The translations under genes were made by a program, and so were the position numbers. The notes beneath the pieces are model-generated. The model saw nothing but the letters and a program-made list of their open reading frames with translations. It did no database searches and was not told the origin of the DNA. From a bacterium (lineage in GTDB: Bacteria; Patescibacteriota; Saccharimonadia; Saccharimonadales; UBA4665), in assembly GCA_021804085.1 (NCBI GenBank), contig JAJZKM010000006.1, positions 1 to 43,148 of the forward strand: a stretch of DNA of 43,148 nt, written 5' to 3'. Of the stretch, positions 7,662 to 16,459 are shown one piece after another (positions within the stretch are counted from its first letter, which is position 1; each line of letters begins with the position of its first letter).

Positions 7662-7745
7662 AACTATCCTTCCTTTGGATTACCGCTAAAGCGGACAGCC
7701 CACGTGCGCTTAAACAGTAAGCCGCAGGCTGAAGTGTTAATACAG
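7662..7745 (-). promoter_or_regulatory. Structured rpsF 5' leader, candidate S6:S18 autoregulatory RNA
   Basis: Between the predicted start point near 7745 and rpsF lie about 84 nt with two compact hairpins. One is a perfect CCGC-TAAA-GCGG stem (7683-7694 on the plus strand). The other is an AGCC/GGCT stem near 7720. In many bacteria the S6:S18 dimer binds a hairpin with an exposed CCG in the rpsF leader and represses the operon. Position and operon make that plausible here, but I cannot confirm the consensus shape. Confidence 0.4.
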
Positions 7746-7751
7746 CTTTCC

Positions 7752-7780
7752 ACTGTACACGCTCACCCCTGTAAAGTCAA
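7752..7780 (-). promoter_or_regulatory. Sigma-70-type promoter of the rpsF operon
   Basis: On the minus strand, TTGACT (plus 7775-7780) lies 17 nt upstream of TACAGT (plus 7752-7757). These are one and two mismatches from consensus at ideal spacing. It faces rpsF and gives an ~84-nt leader. Confidence 0.65.
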
Positions 7781-7844
7781 CTCAGTAAGATTAAAACAAC
7801 TAAGGGATTACTAAGCCTTATCTTTAGATAAATTTACTTATTTT

Positions 7845-10073
7845 TTAGTAAACCTCTTCGTTATCTTGGATTTCTTGAGTGTCATCCAAACCGCCCTGAC
7901 TTTCACTGCTAAAAACCTCGTCCATCGAAGACACTAAAACTTCTCTTGGTCTTGAGCCATCTGCTGGACCAACTATTCCCTGCTCTTCCATGTTTTCAAT
8001 TAGCCGTGCCGCTCGTCCATAACCAATACGTAATCTTCTTTGTAATAAACTTGTTGAGGCTTTATGGTTCTCAATAACTACGTGTACAGCATCATGCCAC
8101 ATGTCATCATCTATGTCATTACCGCCGTATTCAGATACCACCCCTCCTCTACCAGAAAGCTGAACAGGTTGCGACACCACTTCATCGTCATATTGAGGAG
8201 GTCTTTGCATGCGAAGAAAATCCATGACTTTCTTGGTTTCATTCTCATCAATTAAAGCAGCCTGAACACGTTTTGGTTTAGGCATCTCTGAAGTCAACAA
8301 CAACATATCCCCTCGGCCAAGAAGTTTCTCAGCTCCAGCTTGGTCAATTATTGTTCGGCTGTCAACCTGAGAATTAACAGTAAAGGCAATTCGAGTAGGT
8401 ACATTTGCCTTGATCAAACCGGTAATTACATCGACGGATGGCCTTTGAGTAGCAATGACAAGATGAATACCTGCGGCACGCGATTTTTGAGCCAAACGAA
8501 CGATTAAAGATTCAACATCACGCGCTGCCATCATCATCAAATCCGCTAATTCGTCTATAACTATCACTATATATGGCATTCCGGCCTCAGTTTCAAGCTT
8601 ATTGTACTGAGCAATGTCGCGCTTCCCCACTCCGGCCATAGTTCTTAGACGCCGTTCCATCTCTGCCACTGCCCACTTAAGTGCGCTAATGCACTTTTCT
8701 GGTTCATTAATTACCGGGGTCAAAAGGTGTGGAATGTCGTTATATAAGGCCAGTTCAACTTGCTTTGGGTCGACTAGTATCAGCTTTAAGTCTGCAGGTG
8801 AGTTTCGGTAAAGCAAACTAGTCAAGAAGATATTTATCATGACCGATTTACCAGCTCCGGTCTGACCGGCGATAAGCATGTGAGGCATTCGCGCAAGATC
8901 TGCAACTACCGCCTTACCGGCAATATCTTTACCAATAACAAAGCCTAGACTGCCGTCTAATGACGCCCATTCAGGAGATTCAAGAATCGAACTGATGCGT
9001 ACCAGAGCTGGTTTAACATTCGGAACTTCGATGCCTACAGCACGTTTTCCGGGAATCGGAGCTTCAATTCTGATTGAGTGTGCCGCCAAATCTAAAGCTA
9101 AATTACTTTCTAGGGCTGTTATTTTAGTCAGTTTAGTGGAAGATGGTGGCCGTAGAGAATACTGAGTCACACGAGGACCAATATTAGCACCTTCCATCTG
9201 AACCTCTATGTTAAAATTTGCTAACGTATCATGGATAATTCGAGCGTTAGCGTTAACATCCCCAGGATCAGCTTTATCTTGTTTTTGGTTGAGCAAGTTT
9301 ACCGTAGGGTATTTCCAATCAGGATCATTCGCGGTTGTTAAGGCCTCGTGATTTTCGTTTTTACTCATTTTCTGGGCAGAATTACGAAATGACGTCAACC
9401 TAGTTGACTCATTATGGATTACCTCGCTAGTGGCGTGATGCTCGACAGGAACACCTTCGTTTAACCTGAAACTACTTTCAGCCTTAATTTTTAGACTCTC
9501 TAGGTCATTATCTTCGTTTTTGGGAGGTCTTTTTTTGTACAGCTTAAGAAGATCTTTGGCAGTTAAGCCAATAACATAGCAGATCGCAAGCAACGCAACT
9601 AGAAAAAATACCAAAGCTGCCGGGATCTTGTCTAGAGCCGCAAGAATAGCACTTCCCAATAAACTTCCCACATGACCACCATGACCGCCGCTCCACACTC
9701 CGGCAATGTCTTTCGTAGCGAAGCTTACATAAAATAATCCACTTAAAAATACCAAAGCAATAACTAGACTAGCCAACTTGTCCTTTGGTATGGAATGCTC
9801 ATCCTGAACGAATATCAGAACACTGGCAGCAACCAAAGCCAGGGGAACAAATATTCCAACCCAGCCAAACATCCAGTAAACCCCATGATATAGATCCAAA
9901 GGCAATCTACCACCGGTGCCGAAAGCACCAATAAAAAGAAAAATTGCAATCAGCAACAATATTACCGCTGAAGCGTAGATACCAAATCCAGAACTTACCT
10001 TTGGAGCTTTGTCCGAAGTATGTTTTTTCTTGCTACTACTAGACAAAAGTCGATTCTTTTTCTTTTTTGCCAT
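7845..10073 (-). CDS. ftsK: DNA translocase FtsK/SpoIIIE
   Basis: 742 residues. A Lys-rich N-terminus is followed by four hydrophobic membrane spans within about residues 30-170, and a polar linker runs to about 255. The motor has Walker A GQTGAGKS near residue 400, Walker B IVIVIDELADLMM, and the RAAGIHLVIATQRPS segment. The C-terminal gamma winged helix (about 665-720, HKASTSLLQRRLRIGYGRAARLIENME) reads KOPS/SRS-type DNA polarity sequences. FtsK sits at the division septum, pumps chromosome ends and activates XerCD at dif. Length and domain order are normal for short-linker FtsK/SpoIIIE proteins. Confidence 0.96.
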   Translation of the reverse strand: MAKKKKNRLLSSSSKKKHTSDKAPKVSSGFGIYASAVILLLIAIFLFIGAFGTGGRLPLDLYHGVYWMFGWVGIFVPLALVAASVLIFVQDEHSIPKDKLASLVIALVFLSGLFYVSFATKDIAGVWSGGHGGHVGSLLGSAILAALDKIPAALVFFLVALLAICYVIGLTAKDLLKLYKKRPPKNEDNDLESLKIKAESSFRLNEGVPVEHHATSEVIHNESTRLTSFRNSAQKMSKNENHEALTTANDPDWKYPTVNLLNQKQDKADPGDVNANARIIHDTLANFNIEVQMEGANIGPRVTQYSLRPPSSTKLTKITALESNLALDLAAHSIRIEAPIPGKRAVGIEVPNVKPALVRISSILESPEWASLDGSLGFVIGKDIAGKAVVADLARMPHMLIAGQTGAGKSVMINIFLTSLLYRNSPADLKLILVDPKQVELALYNDIPHLLTPVINEPEKCISALKWAVAEMERRLRTMAGVGKRDIAQYNKLETEAGMPYIVIVIDELADLMMMAARDVESLIVRLAQKSRAAGIHLVIATQRPSVDVITGLIKANVPTRIAFTVNSQVDSRTIIDQAGAEKLLGRGDMLLLTSEMPKPKRVQAALIDENETKKVMDFLRMQRPPQYDDEVVSQPVQLSGRGGVVSEYGGNDIDDDMWHDAVHVVIENHKASTSLLQRRLRIGYGRAARLIENMEEQGIVGPADGSRPREVLVSSMDEVFSSESQGGLDDTQEIQDNEEVY

Positions 10074-10134
10074 TACTTAATTATACGCTTACTTAAGAGC
10101 ATTTGGACAAATGACCTACCTTATATGTCGTCAA

Positions 10135-12162
10135 TTAATCAGGTTGGTCATTCCCTAATAAACGAGCACGCATTTCCTGAAACCGTCGCTGTTGGTCGGC
10201 GGCCATTTCTTCTTCAGTCTTAGTCTTGGTGGCATGTACGGTCGTAGTTTCACCAGTTTTTCCGGAAATTACATTTACGACTGGGATCACTATCGGACTT
10301 AGTTGAGTTTGTTCGAACAAATAGTGCGTTACATGATCCTTAAGCTCAGCTTTAAAGCGATCAAGATCAACGCGTTTAAATCGTTGAGCAACTGCCCGTT
10401 TTAACTCTTGTCTTAATCCATTCATGACATCTTCTTTGTCACGCATATAGATAAAACCACGGCTTATAATATCTGGCGAAGTCAGCAATGCGCCGCTCTT
10501 GCGATCAATAGTCAAAACTACCGCCACAAGTCCTTCTTCACTTAGCAAAACTCGATCTTTTACCACCACATTACTAACTATTGATCCAGTTTGATCTACT
10601 AAGAGACTACCAGAAGGAACCGGAGAACCCATTTGCCATCCATCGGCATTTAATAGCACCGAATCACCATTGTTGGCCATAATAACATTATCTCGTTGCC
10701 AACCTTCTTCGATCGCCATGTCAGAATAGTATTTACGATTCAATGCACCGGCATAAATCGGCAAGAAAAATTTGGGCCTAACAATATGCAACATTTCACG
10801 GTATTCATCACGTCTAGCGTGCCCGGAAACGTGCAACGGACCAACATTATCTACTTCATGTGTTGGATGTCGGAATAAAATAACACCTCTCTTGATAAGG
10901 TCGTTACCAATTTCCTCATAACGAACTTCGTTTCCCGGTATAGGTGTCGAGCTGACGACCACGGTATCCCCTTCCTTGAGTTTTAGGTGCTTATGGGTTC
11001 CTTCGGCCATTCTCTGAAGTGCAGCACCAGGCTCACCTTGTCCACCGGTACAAACTACTAAAACTTGTTGGTCTGGAATATTCGGCATTTCACGCATCGG
11101 CAATACTGTGCCTTTAGGTATTTTCAAAATTCCTTGACGAACGGCTATTTCGGCATAGGCAATCATACTTCGGCCATCAAATGCCACTCGTCGGCCACTC
11201 GCTGCTGCTGAATTAACAATCATTTGAACACGATTCATGTTTGAAGAAAATATAGCTACCAGCACCCTACCATTAGCTCCACCTATAATGTCATGAAAAC
11301 TTTGTTGCAAAGTATGCTCAGTGGGAGTTCTTCCGGGTAATGGCGTATTGCAGCTATCGCTCATCAAAAGCAAAACACCCTTATCCCCTAACTCTCTTAG
11401 ACGGGCTGCGTCAGTAGGCTTATCGTCAAGAGGTTCAGGATCAAGCCGCCAGTCGCCAGTATTAATAATTGTTCCCACAGGAGTTTCGACTACTATACTG
11501 GCTGATTCAGGAACTGAATGAGTTATTCTTACAAGTTCAATAAAAAATACACCTAGTTTAAGTCGTTCATGGTTGTCCATGTTCATCACTTTCAGATCTG
11601 GAGTATATTCCAATCCTGACTCTGCAGTAGCATCCTCAAAAGTTTTTGCTACAACCCCAAGAGTAAAACGAGATCCAAAAATTGGTGCTGGGAATTTAGG
11701 GACTATATGTTTAAGTCCTCCTAAGTGATCTAGGTGCCCGTGGCTAATAACATAGCCACGAATTTTATTTTTAATAGTCTCTAAATAGGTAGTGTCGGCA
11801 ATTGTATAATTTACACCTGGAAGCTCAATTCCTAAGTTGTTCCCACAATCTAGAATTAAGGCGTCATTTTCCCATTCAACAATTTGCATGTTTTTCTCAC
11901 CGATACCTTCTTGGCCACCTAGAAAACTGATTTTTAATTTGCCTTTGTCTTCGCTGCTAATTACGTTAGCGCGTCGGTTGGAAGTTTCGGCTCGGTTGTA
12001 TTGATTTGCTATTTTCTGGGCATCCATTTGACTACGTTTTTGTGCTCGTACAGCTTGGGATCTAGGCACGCTTAAGCCGCTTCCTAAACGTACATTATTA
12101 TCGGCTCCTTTTTGGCTATTCCTTCTAGCCTGGCCTTTGTTACTTTTATTTTGCTGATCCAT
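10135..12162 (-). CDS. rnj: Ribonuclease J
   Basis: 675 residues. The first ~70 are a basic, Gln/Asn/Arg-rich extension absent from Bacillus RNase J. The metallo-beta-lactamase/beta-CASP core follows, with zinc motif HGHLDH at 141-146, NTGDWRLDP, then SDSCNT and the beta-CASP block. A C-terminal domain completes the protein. RNase J is a 5'-3' exo- and endoribonuclease of mRNA decay and rRNA maturation. The basic extension may bind RNA. A GAAAGGAT ribosome binding site precedes ATG 12162. It is near pnp, which puts two decay enzymes in one region. Confidence 0.95.
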   Translation of the reverse strand: MDQQNKSNKGQARRNSQKGADNNVRLGSGLSVPRSQAVRAQKRSQMDAQKIANQYNRAETSNRRANVISSEDKGKLKISFLGGQEGIGEKNMQIVEWENDALILDCGNNLGIELPGVNYTIADTTYLETIKNKIRGYVISHGHLDHLGGLKHIVPKFPAPIFGSRFTLGVVAKTFEDATAESGLEYTPDLKVMNMDNHERLKLGVFFIELVRITHSVPESASIVVETPVGTIINTGDWRLDPEPLDDKPTDAARLRELGDKGVLLLMSDSCNTPLPGRTPTEHTLQQSFHDIIGGANGRVLVAIFSSNMNRVQMIVNSAAASGRRVAFDGRSMIAYAEIAVRQGILKIPKGTVLPMREMPNIPDQQVLVVCTGGQGEPGAALQRMAEGTHKHLKLKEGDTVVVSSTPIPGNEVRYEEIGNDLIKRGVILFRHPTHEVDNVGPLHVSGHARRDEYREMLHIVRPKFFLPIYAGALNRKYYSDMAIEEGWQRDNVIMANNGDSVLLNADGWQMGSPVPSGSLLVDQTGSIVSNVVVKDRVLLSEEGLVAVVLTIDRKSGALLTSPDIISRGFIYMRDKEDVMNGLRQELKRAVAQRFKRVDLDRFKAELKDHVTHYLFEQTQLSPIVIPVVNVISGKTGETTTVHATKTKTEEEMAADQQRRFQEMRARLLGNDQPD

Positions 12163-12187
12163 AAATAATCCTTTCTCTTAAAATTAA

Positions 12188-12802
12188 TTATTTAATTTTC
12201 TTAGTTAATATATCTAGCTCCATAATCTTGGGAATCAACATAAAATCATCAATAAGGGTTTGCTTCATCGATCCGTTATATAAAGCTGCGGCCGGATGAA
12301 ATAAAGGCAAAAACACAATTTTAAGCTCACTATCGCTAAAATTTAATGCAATGCGTTTTGCCTTTCCGTGATCTTGTCCAATTATTAGGTGAGGCATAAA
12401 ACAACTTCCTGCATGTCTTCCTAGGGCCACTACTAAACGCGGACGAATAATCTCAAGCTGTCTTTGTAAATACGGCAAAAATTCTCTTTTCTCCTCTGGT
12501 AATGGATCACGATTGTTTGGTGGACGATACTTGACAATATTCGTAATATAAACCTTAGAGCGATCTAGTGCTATTAATTCTAGCATCTGATTTAAAAAAT
12601 TGCCTGCTCGACCAACAAACGGTAATCCGCTTTCATCTTCCTTTTTGCCTGGAGCTTCTCCAACGAACACTATTTCGCTATCTGGATCTCCACTACCAAA
12701 AACAAGCTGTTTTGATCCAGCCGCCAATTCAGAACAAATTCGATCTTTAATGATACTTTCTTTGACCAACGCTAATTGATCAGCTTTAGTGGAAAAGGAC
12801 AT
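12188..12802 (-). CDS. Uracil-DNA glycosylase, type 4-like, without iron-sulphur cysteines
   Basis: 204 residues. The family-4 motif GEAPGKKEDESGLPFVGRAG is at 48-67, YITNIVKYRPPNNRD at 85-99, and the C-terminal motif HPAAALYNG near 170. The enzyme removes uracil from DNA at the start of base excision repair. Type-4 enzymes normally hold a 4Fe-4S cluster with four cysteines. Here the matching positions are D20, C23, Y92 and F108, so only one remains and a cluster is not expected. The start overlaps the end of the small membrane protein gene (12786-12802). Confidence 0.88.
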   Translation of the reverse strand: MSFSTKADQLALVKESIIKDRICSELAAGSKQLVFGSGDPDSEIVFVGEAPGKKEDESGLPFVGRAGNFLNQMLELIALDRSKVYITNIVKYRPPNNRDPLPEEKREFLPYLQRQLEIIRPRLVVALGRHAGSCFMPHLIIGQDHGKAKRIALNFSDSELKIVFLPLFHPAAALYNGSMKQTLIDDFMLIPKIMELDILTKKIK

Positions 12803-13022
12803 GAATAATTTCTCCTATAAAACGAAAGAAAAACTTTAAGCAGTAAACCATAAAAATGACTAAAATTATGTAGTAAAACAAATTACCAGTATTAATACTT
12901 AAACTGAAAAACAAATAAGCAAGTAGTAGGCATGTGCCCGAAGATACAAGTTCTCCGGTCTTAGTGTGCTGCCAGGCCAGAATTTTGTTCAGTGCTGCCA
13001 TTAGTTTTTTTTCCTCGATCAT
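12786..13022 (-). CDS. Small two-TM membrane protein
   Basis: 78 residues from ATG 13022, or 71 from an internal ATG at 13001. Two hydrophobic spans are visible, GTCLLLAYLFFSLSI (about 29-43) and LFYYIILVIFMVYCLKFFF (about 48-66). The N-terminus is short and polar. It overlaps the 3' end of pnp in another frame (12961-13022) and the 5' end of the UDG gene by 17 nt, so it could be coupled to both. No family is recognised. The hydrophobic pattern argues for a real gene, but overlap at both ends lowers certainty. Confidence 0.6.
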   Translation of the reverse strand: MIEEKKLMAALNKILAWQHTKTGELVSSGTCLLLAYLFFSLSINTGNLFYYIILVIFMVYCLKFFFRFIGEIIHVLFH

Positions 13023-15147
13023 TTAGCTCTCTTTGTGCTGCTTTCATTGATAGCTGCAAACGGCCACGATCATCAATAGCGATCAGTTTTACAGTTACTC
13101 GATCTCCTTCTTTAAGTAAATCACTTGGTTTTTGTACTCTTTCTTCACTCATTTCAGAAACATGCACCAATCCATCCTTACCAGGTAAGATTTGTACAAA
13201 AACACCAAAATCCATCACGCTTACAACTGGTACATTCTCGTATATTTCACCGACTTCAGGCTCAGCAGTAATACTCATAATCCACTGTTTAGCCGCATTA
13301 ATGCTGGAAACATCGGGACTAGATATCCGTATTGTGCCGTCATCATCAATATCTATTTCAGTGCCGGTATCACCAGTTATTTTTTGAATTACTTCGCCGC
13401 CCTTACCAATTACTTCACGAATTTTATCAGGATTTATCTTAATCGACTCTACTCTCGGAGCATAGACACTCAGATCATCGCGAGGTGCCGAAAGCGTCTC
13501 TAGCATGTGTTTTAGGATAAAAGATCGTCCCTGCTTTGCTTGCATTAACGCCAACTTTAAAATCTCTACATTTAAGCCATGAACCTTCATGTCCATCTGT
13601 AAGGCAGTAATGCCCTTTTCAGTACCGGTAACTTTGAAGTCCATATCTCCTGCAAAATCTTCTGCATCAGCAATATCACTTAAGATAAAAGGTGTATCCT
13701 TCTCTAGCATTAGACCCATTGCGATACCGCTAACTGGCGCGCTTATAGGCACACCGGCGTCCATCAGCGCCAAACAACTAGAACATGTAGCCGCCATGCT
13801 AGTACTTCCGTTTTGACTCATGATTTCACTAACAGAACGGATAGCATATGGAAAGCTATTGGTATCAGGTAAAACCGGGAGCAGGGCTCTCTCTGCGAGA
13901 GCGCTATGACCAATCTCTCGTCTTCCGGGACTACCAAGCCGCCTAACCTCACCAACTGTCCAGCCTGGAGCATTGTAATGATGCATGTATCGTTTTTCAC
14001 TATTAGTTTCCATGGTATCGATCATTTGCGAGTAACTAAGTGGGGCCAATGTTACTATGTTCATAGACTGGGTTATACCCCGCGTAAAGATACTTGAGCC
14101 GTGAGCTCTCGGGAGAAAACCCACCTGACTACTGAGAGGACGTATTTCGTCTAATCTACGTCCATCAGGACGCACATTATTTTTAACTATTCCTTCTCGC
14201 ACGTCTTTATGTAACGCCATCGTAAAAGCTTCATCATAATCTTTTTTCTGCTCTTCATAATTTTCCATATTTGCAGCAAAATTATCATGCATCGCCTTGC
14301 GCAAGGTGCTTATTAGATCATTTCTCTCTGGATATGGTGCCCGCAGATTATCGCCAAGCTTACCCTTCAGCCAAGTTTCAACAGTATTCGAAATCTCAGC
14401 GTCAGGCAACACTAAACTAAATTGCTGCTTCTCGGGGTTAACCTTCATTAACAATTCCTTTTGCAGGGAAATGGCCGGCTGAATAGCTGAATACGCATAG
14501 CTGATTGCTTCCGCTATTTGTTCTTCGCTTACTTCTTTGGCGCCAGCTTCAACCATCATTACCCCTTCTTGAGTACCGGCTACCACCAAATCCAACCCAC
14601 CCGCCTCCTGTTCCTCAGGAGATAAGAATGCACTGAGTTCACCCTCTTTATTTAATCCAATCCTAAGACCAGCTACTGGACCCTCAAAAGGGGCTCCGGT
14701 TAGCATGAAAGCCATGCTAATTGCCATCATCGCCACCATGTCAGGACGAAAACTTGGGTCCATAGAGAGAACAGTTGCGATGCCCTGAACTTCATGGCGG
14801 TATCCTTTGGGCCATAACGGACGAATTGGACGATCTATTAGCCGACCTATAAGTATCGCCTCATCACTAGGCCTACCTTCACGTTTAACATAACGTGATC
14901 CGCTGATCTTGCCAGAGGCGTAAAATTTCTCCTCATAATCGATACTTAAGGGAAAATAATCCATTCCCTGCATCGGCTCTTGTCCCAACATTGCAGTTCC
15001 TAGAACTACAGTATCCCCATAACGAACTAGTACCGAAGCTGAGGTACGGAAACCTACACGATTTATTTCAAGACTTAGTTTGCGACCATAAAAGTCGGTC
15101 TCAACAATCAACACTTCTTTGCCATAAGGATTAATTATTTCTGGCAT
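12961..15147 (-). CDS. pnp: Polyribonucleotide nucleotidyltransferase (PNPase)
   Basis: 728 residues, full length. The first RNase PH domain is at about 10-145, an all-helical linker at 150-240, and the second RNase PH domain at about 310-545, with metal/phosphate-site residues in AEDFAGDMDFKVTGTEKG. A KH domain (SIKINPDKIREVIGKGGEVI) lies at about 552-612 and an S1 domain (GEIYENVPVVSVMDFGVFV) at about 620-690. PNPase degrades RNA 3'-5' using phosphate and can add tails. It follows rpsO, the classical pairing. The tail is polar and ends SGLAAH. Confidence 0.97.
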   Translation of the reverse strand: MPEIINPYGKEVLIVETDFYGRKLSLEINRVGFRTSASVLVRYGDTVVLGTAMLGQEPMQGMDYFPLSIDYEEKFYASGKISGSRYVKREGRPSDEAILIGRLIDRPIRPLWPKGYRHEVQGIATVLSMDPSFRPDMVAMMAISMAFMLTGAPFEGPVAGLRIGLNKEGELSAFLSPEEQEAGGLDLVVAGTQEGVMMVEAGAKEVSEEQIAEAISYAYSAIQPAISLQKELLMKVNPEKQQFSLVLPDAEISNTVETWLKGKLGDNLRAPYPERNDLISTLRKAMHDNFAANMENYEEQKKDYDEAFTMALHKDVREGIVKNNVRPDGRRLDEIRPLSSQVGFLPRAHGSSIFTRGITQSMNIVTLAPLSYSQMIDTMETNSEKRYMHHYNAPGWTVGEVRRLGSPGRREIGHSALAERALLPVLPDTNSFPYAIRSVSEIMSQNGSTSMAATCSSCLALMDAGVPISAPVSGIAMGLMLEKDTPFILSDIADAEDFAGDMDFKVTGTEKGITALQMDMKVHGLNVEILKLALMQAKQGRSFILKHMLETLSAPRDDLSVYAPRVESIKINPDKIREVIGKGGEVIQKITGDTGTEIDIDDDGTIRISSPDVSSINAAKQWIMSITAEPEVGEIYENVPVVSVMDFGVFVQILPGKDGLVHVSEMSEERVQKPSDLLKEGDRVTVKLIAIDDRGRLQLSMKAAQRELNDRGKKTNGSTEQNSGLAAH

Positions 15148-15304
15148 TTATTCCTTTCTTAACAGATGAGGCTTCTTATGTGATACCCCTAAGGAGCAAG
15201 GTGCAAATATATTAAAACGTCCTTGTGCTCGGTAATTGTTTACGTTGCAATATATCTGTAACTCTGCCCCTAATTACTGCTAATTGTTTAATATGCACAA
15301 GCTT

Positions 15305-15333
15305 TTCCTCTTGAATTATAGATTAAAGAGGAA
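15305..15333 (-). promoter_or_regulatory. Hairpin between rpsO and pnp
   Basis: A perfect 8-bp stem TTCCTCTT/AAGAGGAA with a 13-nt loop starts 20 nt after the rpsO stop. No U-tract follows on the transcribed strand, so it is not a typical terminator. An rpsO-pnp intergenic hairpin is the classical RNase III processing site in E. coli, so a processing or stability role is possible here. Confidence 0.4.
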
Positions 15334-15352
15334 GGAGTCCGCACACATAACT

Positions 15353-15619
15353 CTATCGTCTAATACCAAGTTTCTGGATTAGTTCCAAGTAACTTTTGCT
15401 ATCTCGTTCAGCAATGTAACGGAGTAGACGTCGTCGCTTGCCAACCATCTGTAAAAGACCTCGACGCGCCATAAAATCATGTTGATTGGATTTTAAGTGC
15501 TCAGTGAGTTGCTTGATTCTTTCAGTAAAAATGGCAACCTGTGCATTCGCGCTACCAGTATCCTTATCATGAATCCTGACAGCCTCAACAGCACTTGCCT
15601 TTTGTTCACTTGTTATCAT
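15353..15619 (-). CDS. rpsO: 30S ribosomal protein S15
   Basis: 88 residues, the standard length. It shows the S15 four-helix pattern, with HDKDTGSANAQVAIFTERIKQLTEHLK then HDFMARRGLLQMVGKRRRLLRYI. S15 binds the central domain of 16S rRNA early in 30S assembly. It lies between truB and pnp, as in many bacteria. The stop is TAG. Confidence 0.97.
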   Translation of the reverse strand: MITSEQKASAVEAVRIHDKDTGSANAQVAIFTERIKQLTEHLKSNQHDFMARRGLLQMVGKRRRLLRYIAERDSKSYLELIQKLGIRR

Positions 15620-15747
15620 CTTACGCTAACTCTAGCAAAAAATACCGTTTAATGCAACCCAAATAAGACATCAATAATAATTGTGAACATGTTTATGTAG
15701 ATAATGCAGTGGAACTGGTTCGTAAGATACTCGATCTTTACATATCC

Positions 15748-16452
15748 CTATATCAACAAGGTATGTTGATTCAATAAAGCAATAATTGTTTGTTCATTAA
15801 TTTCTTTAGGCATAACGGCAGAATCAATTGAATAACTTCCAATTCTTGTTCGTCGTAAGTTAGTTGTATAAGCACCACATCCGAGTTCTTTACCTATATC
15901 TTCGACCAAAGTACGAATATATGTTCCACTAGATACGTCGGCCTTAAATTCAACCATAGGATATTCGTAGTTTAAATAGTCAATATTATGAATAAAAACT
16001 TTCCGTTCTGGAAGATTTACGACCTTACCAGCACGAGCCAATTTATACGCCCTAACACCATTTACCTGAACGGCCGAATAGATTGGAGGTGTTTGGAAAA
16101 TCTCTCCGTGAAATTTATTTAATGCATGTGTCAAAGTGCTTTGCGAAGGCACGTCATCAGATATGGTTCTTAAATATCCTTCGCTATCGCCTGTAGTACT
16201 TTCTTTACCTAGCATCATAGTAACTTCGTAACTTTTATCTAGCTTCAAAAAATCTTGGGCTCTACTTGTATAGTTTTTACCTACGAGCATCAGCATCAAA
16301 CCAGTAGCTGCAGGATCTAAAGTCCCGCTATGTCCAACCTTAACTCTTTTAGGCGGCACACTTAAAGCCCTGGCAACGATACTACGAACATATTTAACTA
16401 CATCAAAACTCGACCAAGATGCAGGTTTGTCTACAAATAATAGCCCTTCCAT
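15748..16452 (-). CDS. truB: tRNA pseudouridine-55 synthase TruB
   Basis: 234 residues, a compact TruB. The catalytic motif HSGTLDPAATG places the nucleophile at D46. The substrate-binding blocks YEVTMMLGKESTTGDSEG, PPIYSAVQVNGVRAYKLAR and SSGTYIRTLVEDIG follow in order. TruB makes psi55 in the T-arm of tRNAs. The short C-terminus lacks the extended PUA domain of the E. coli enzyme. The gene follows the DHH-like gene with a 7-nt gap, matching the common nrnA-truB neighbourhood. The stop is TAG. Confidence 0.95.
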   Translation of the reverse strand: MEGLLFVDKPASWSSFDVVKYVRSIVARALSVPPKRVKVGHSGTLDPAATGLMLMLVGKNYTSRAQDFLKLDKSYEVTMMLGKESTTGDSEGYLRTISDDVPSQSTLTHALNKFHGEIFQTPPIYSAVQVNGVRAYKLARAGKVVNLPERKVFIHNIDYLNYEYPMVEFKADVSSGTYIRTLVEDIGKELGCGAYTTNLRRTRIGSYSIDSAVMPKEINEQTIIALLNQHTLLI

Positions 16453-16459
16453 TTAAAGT

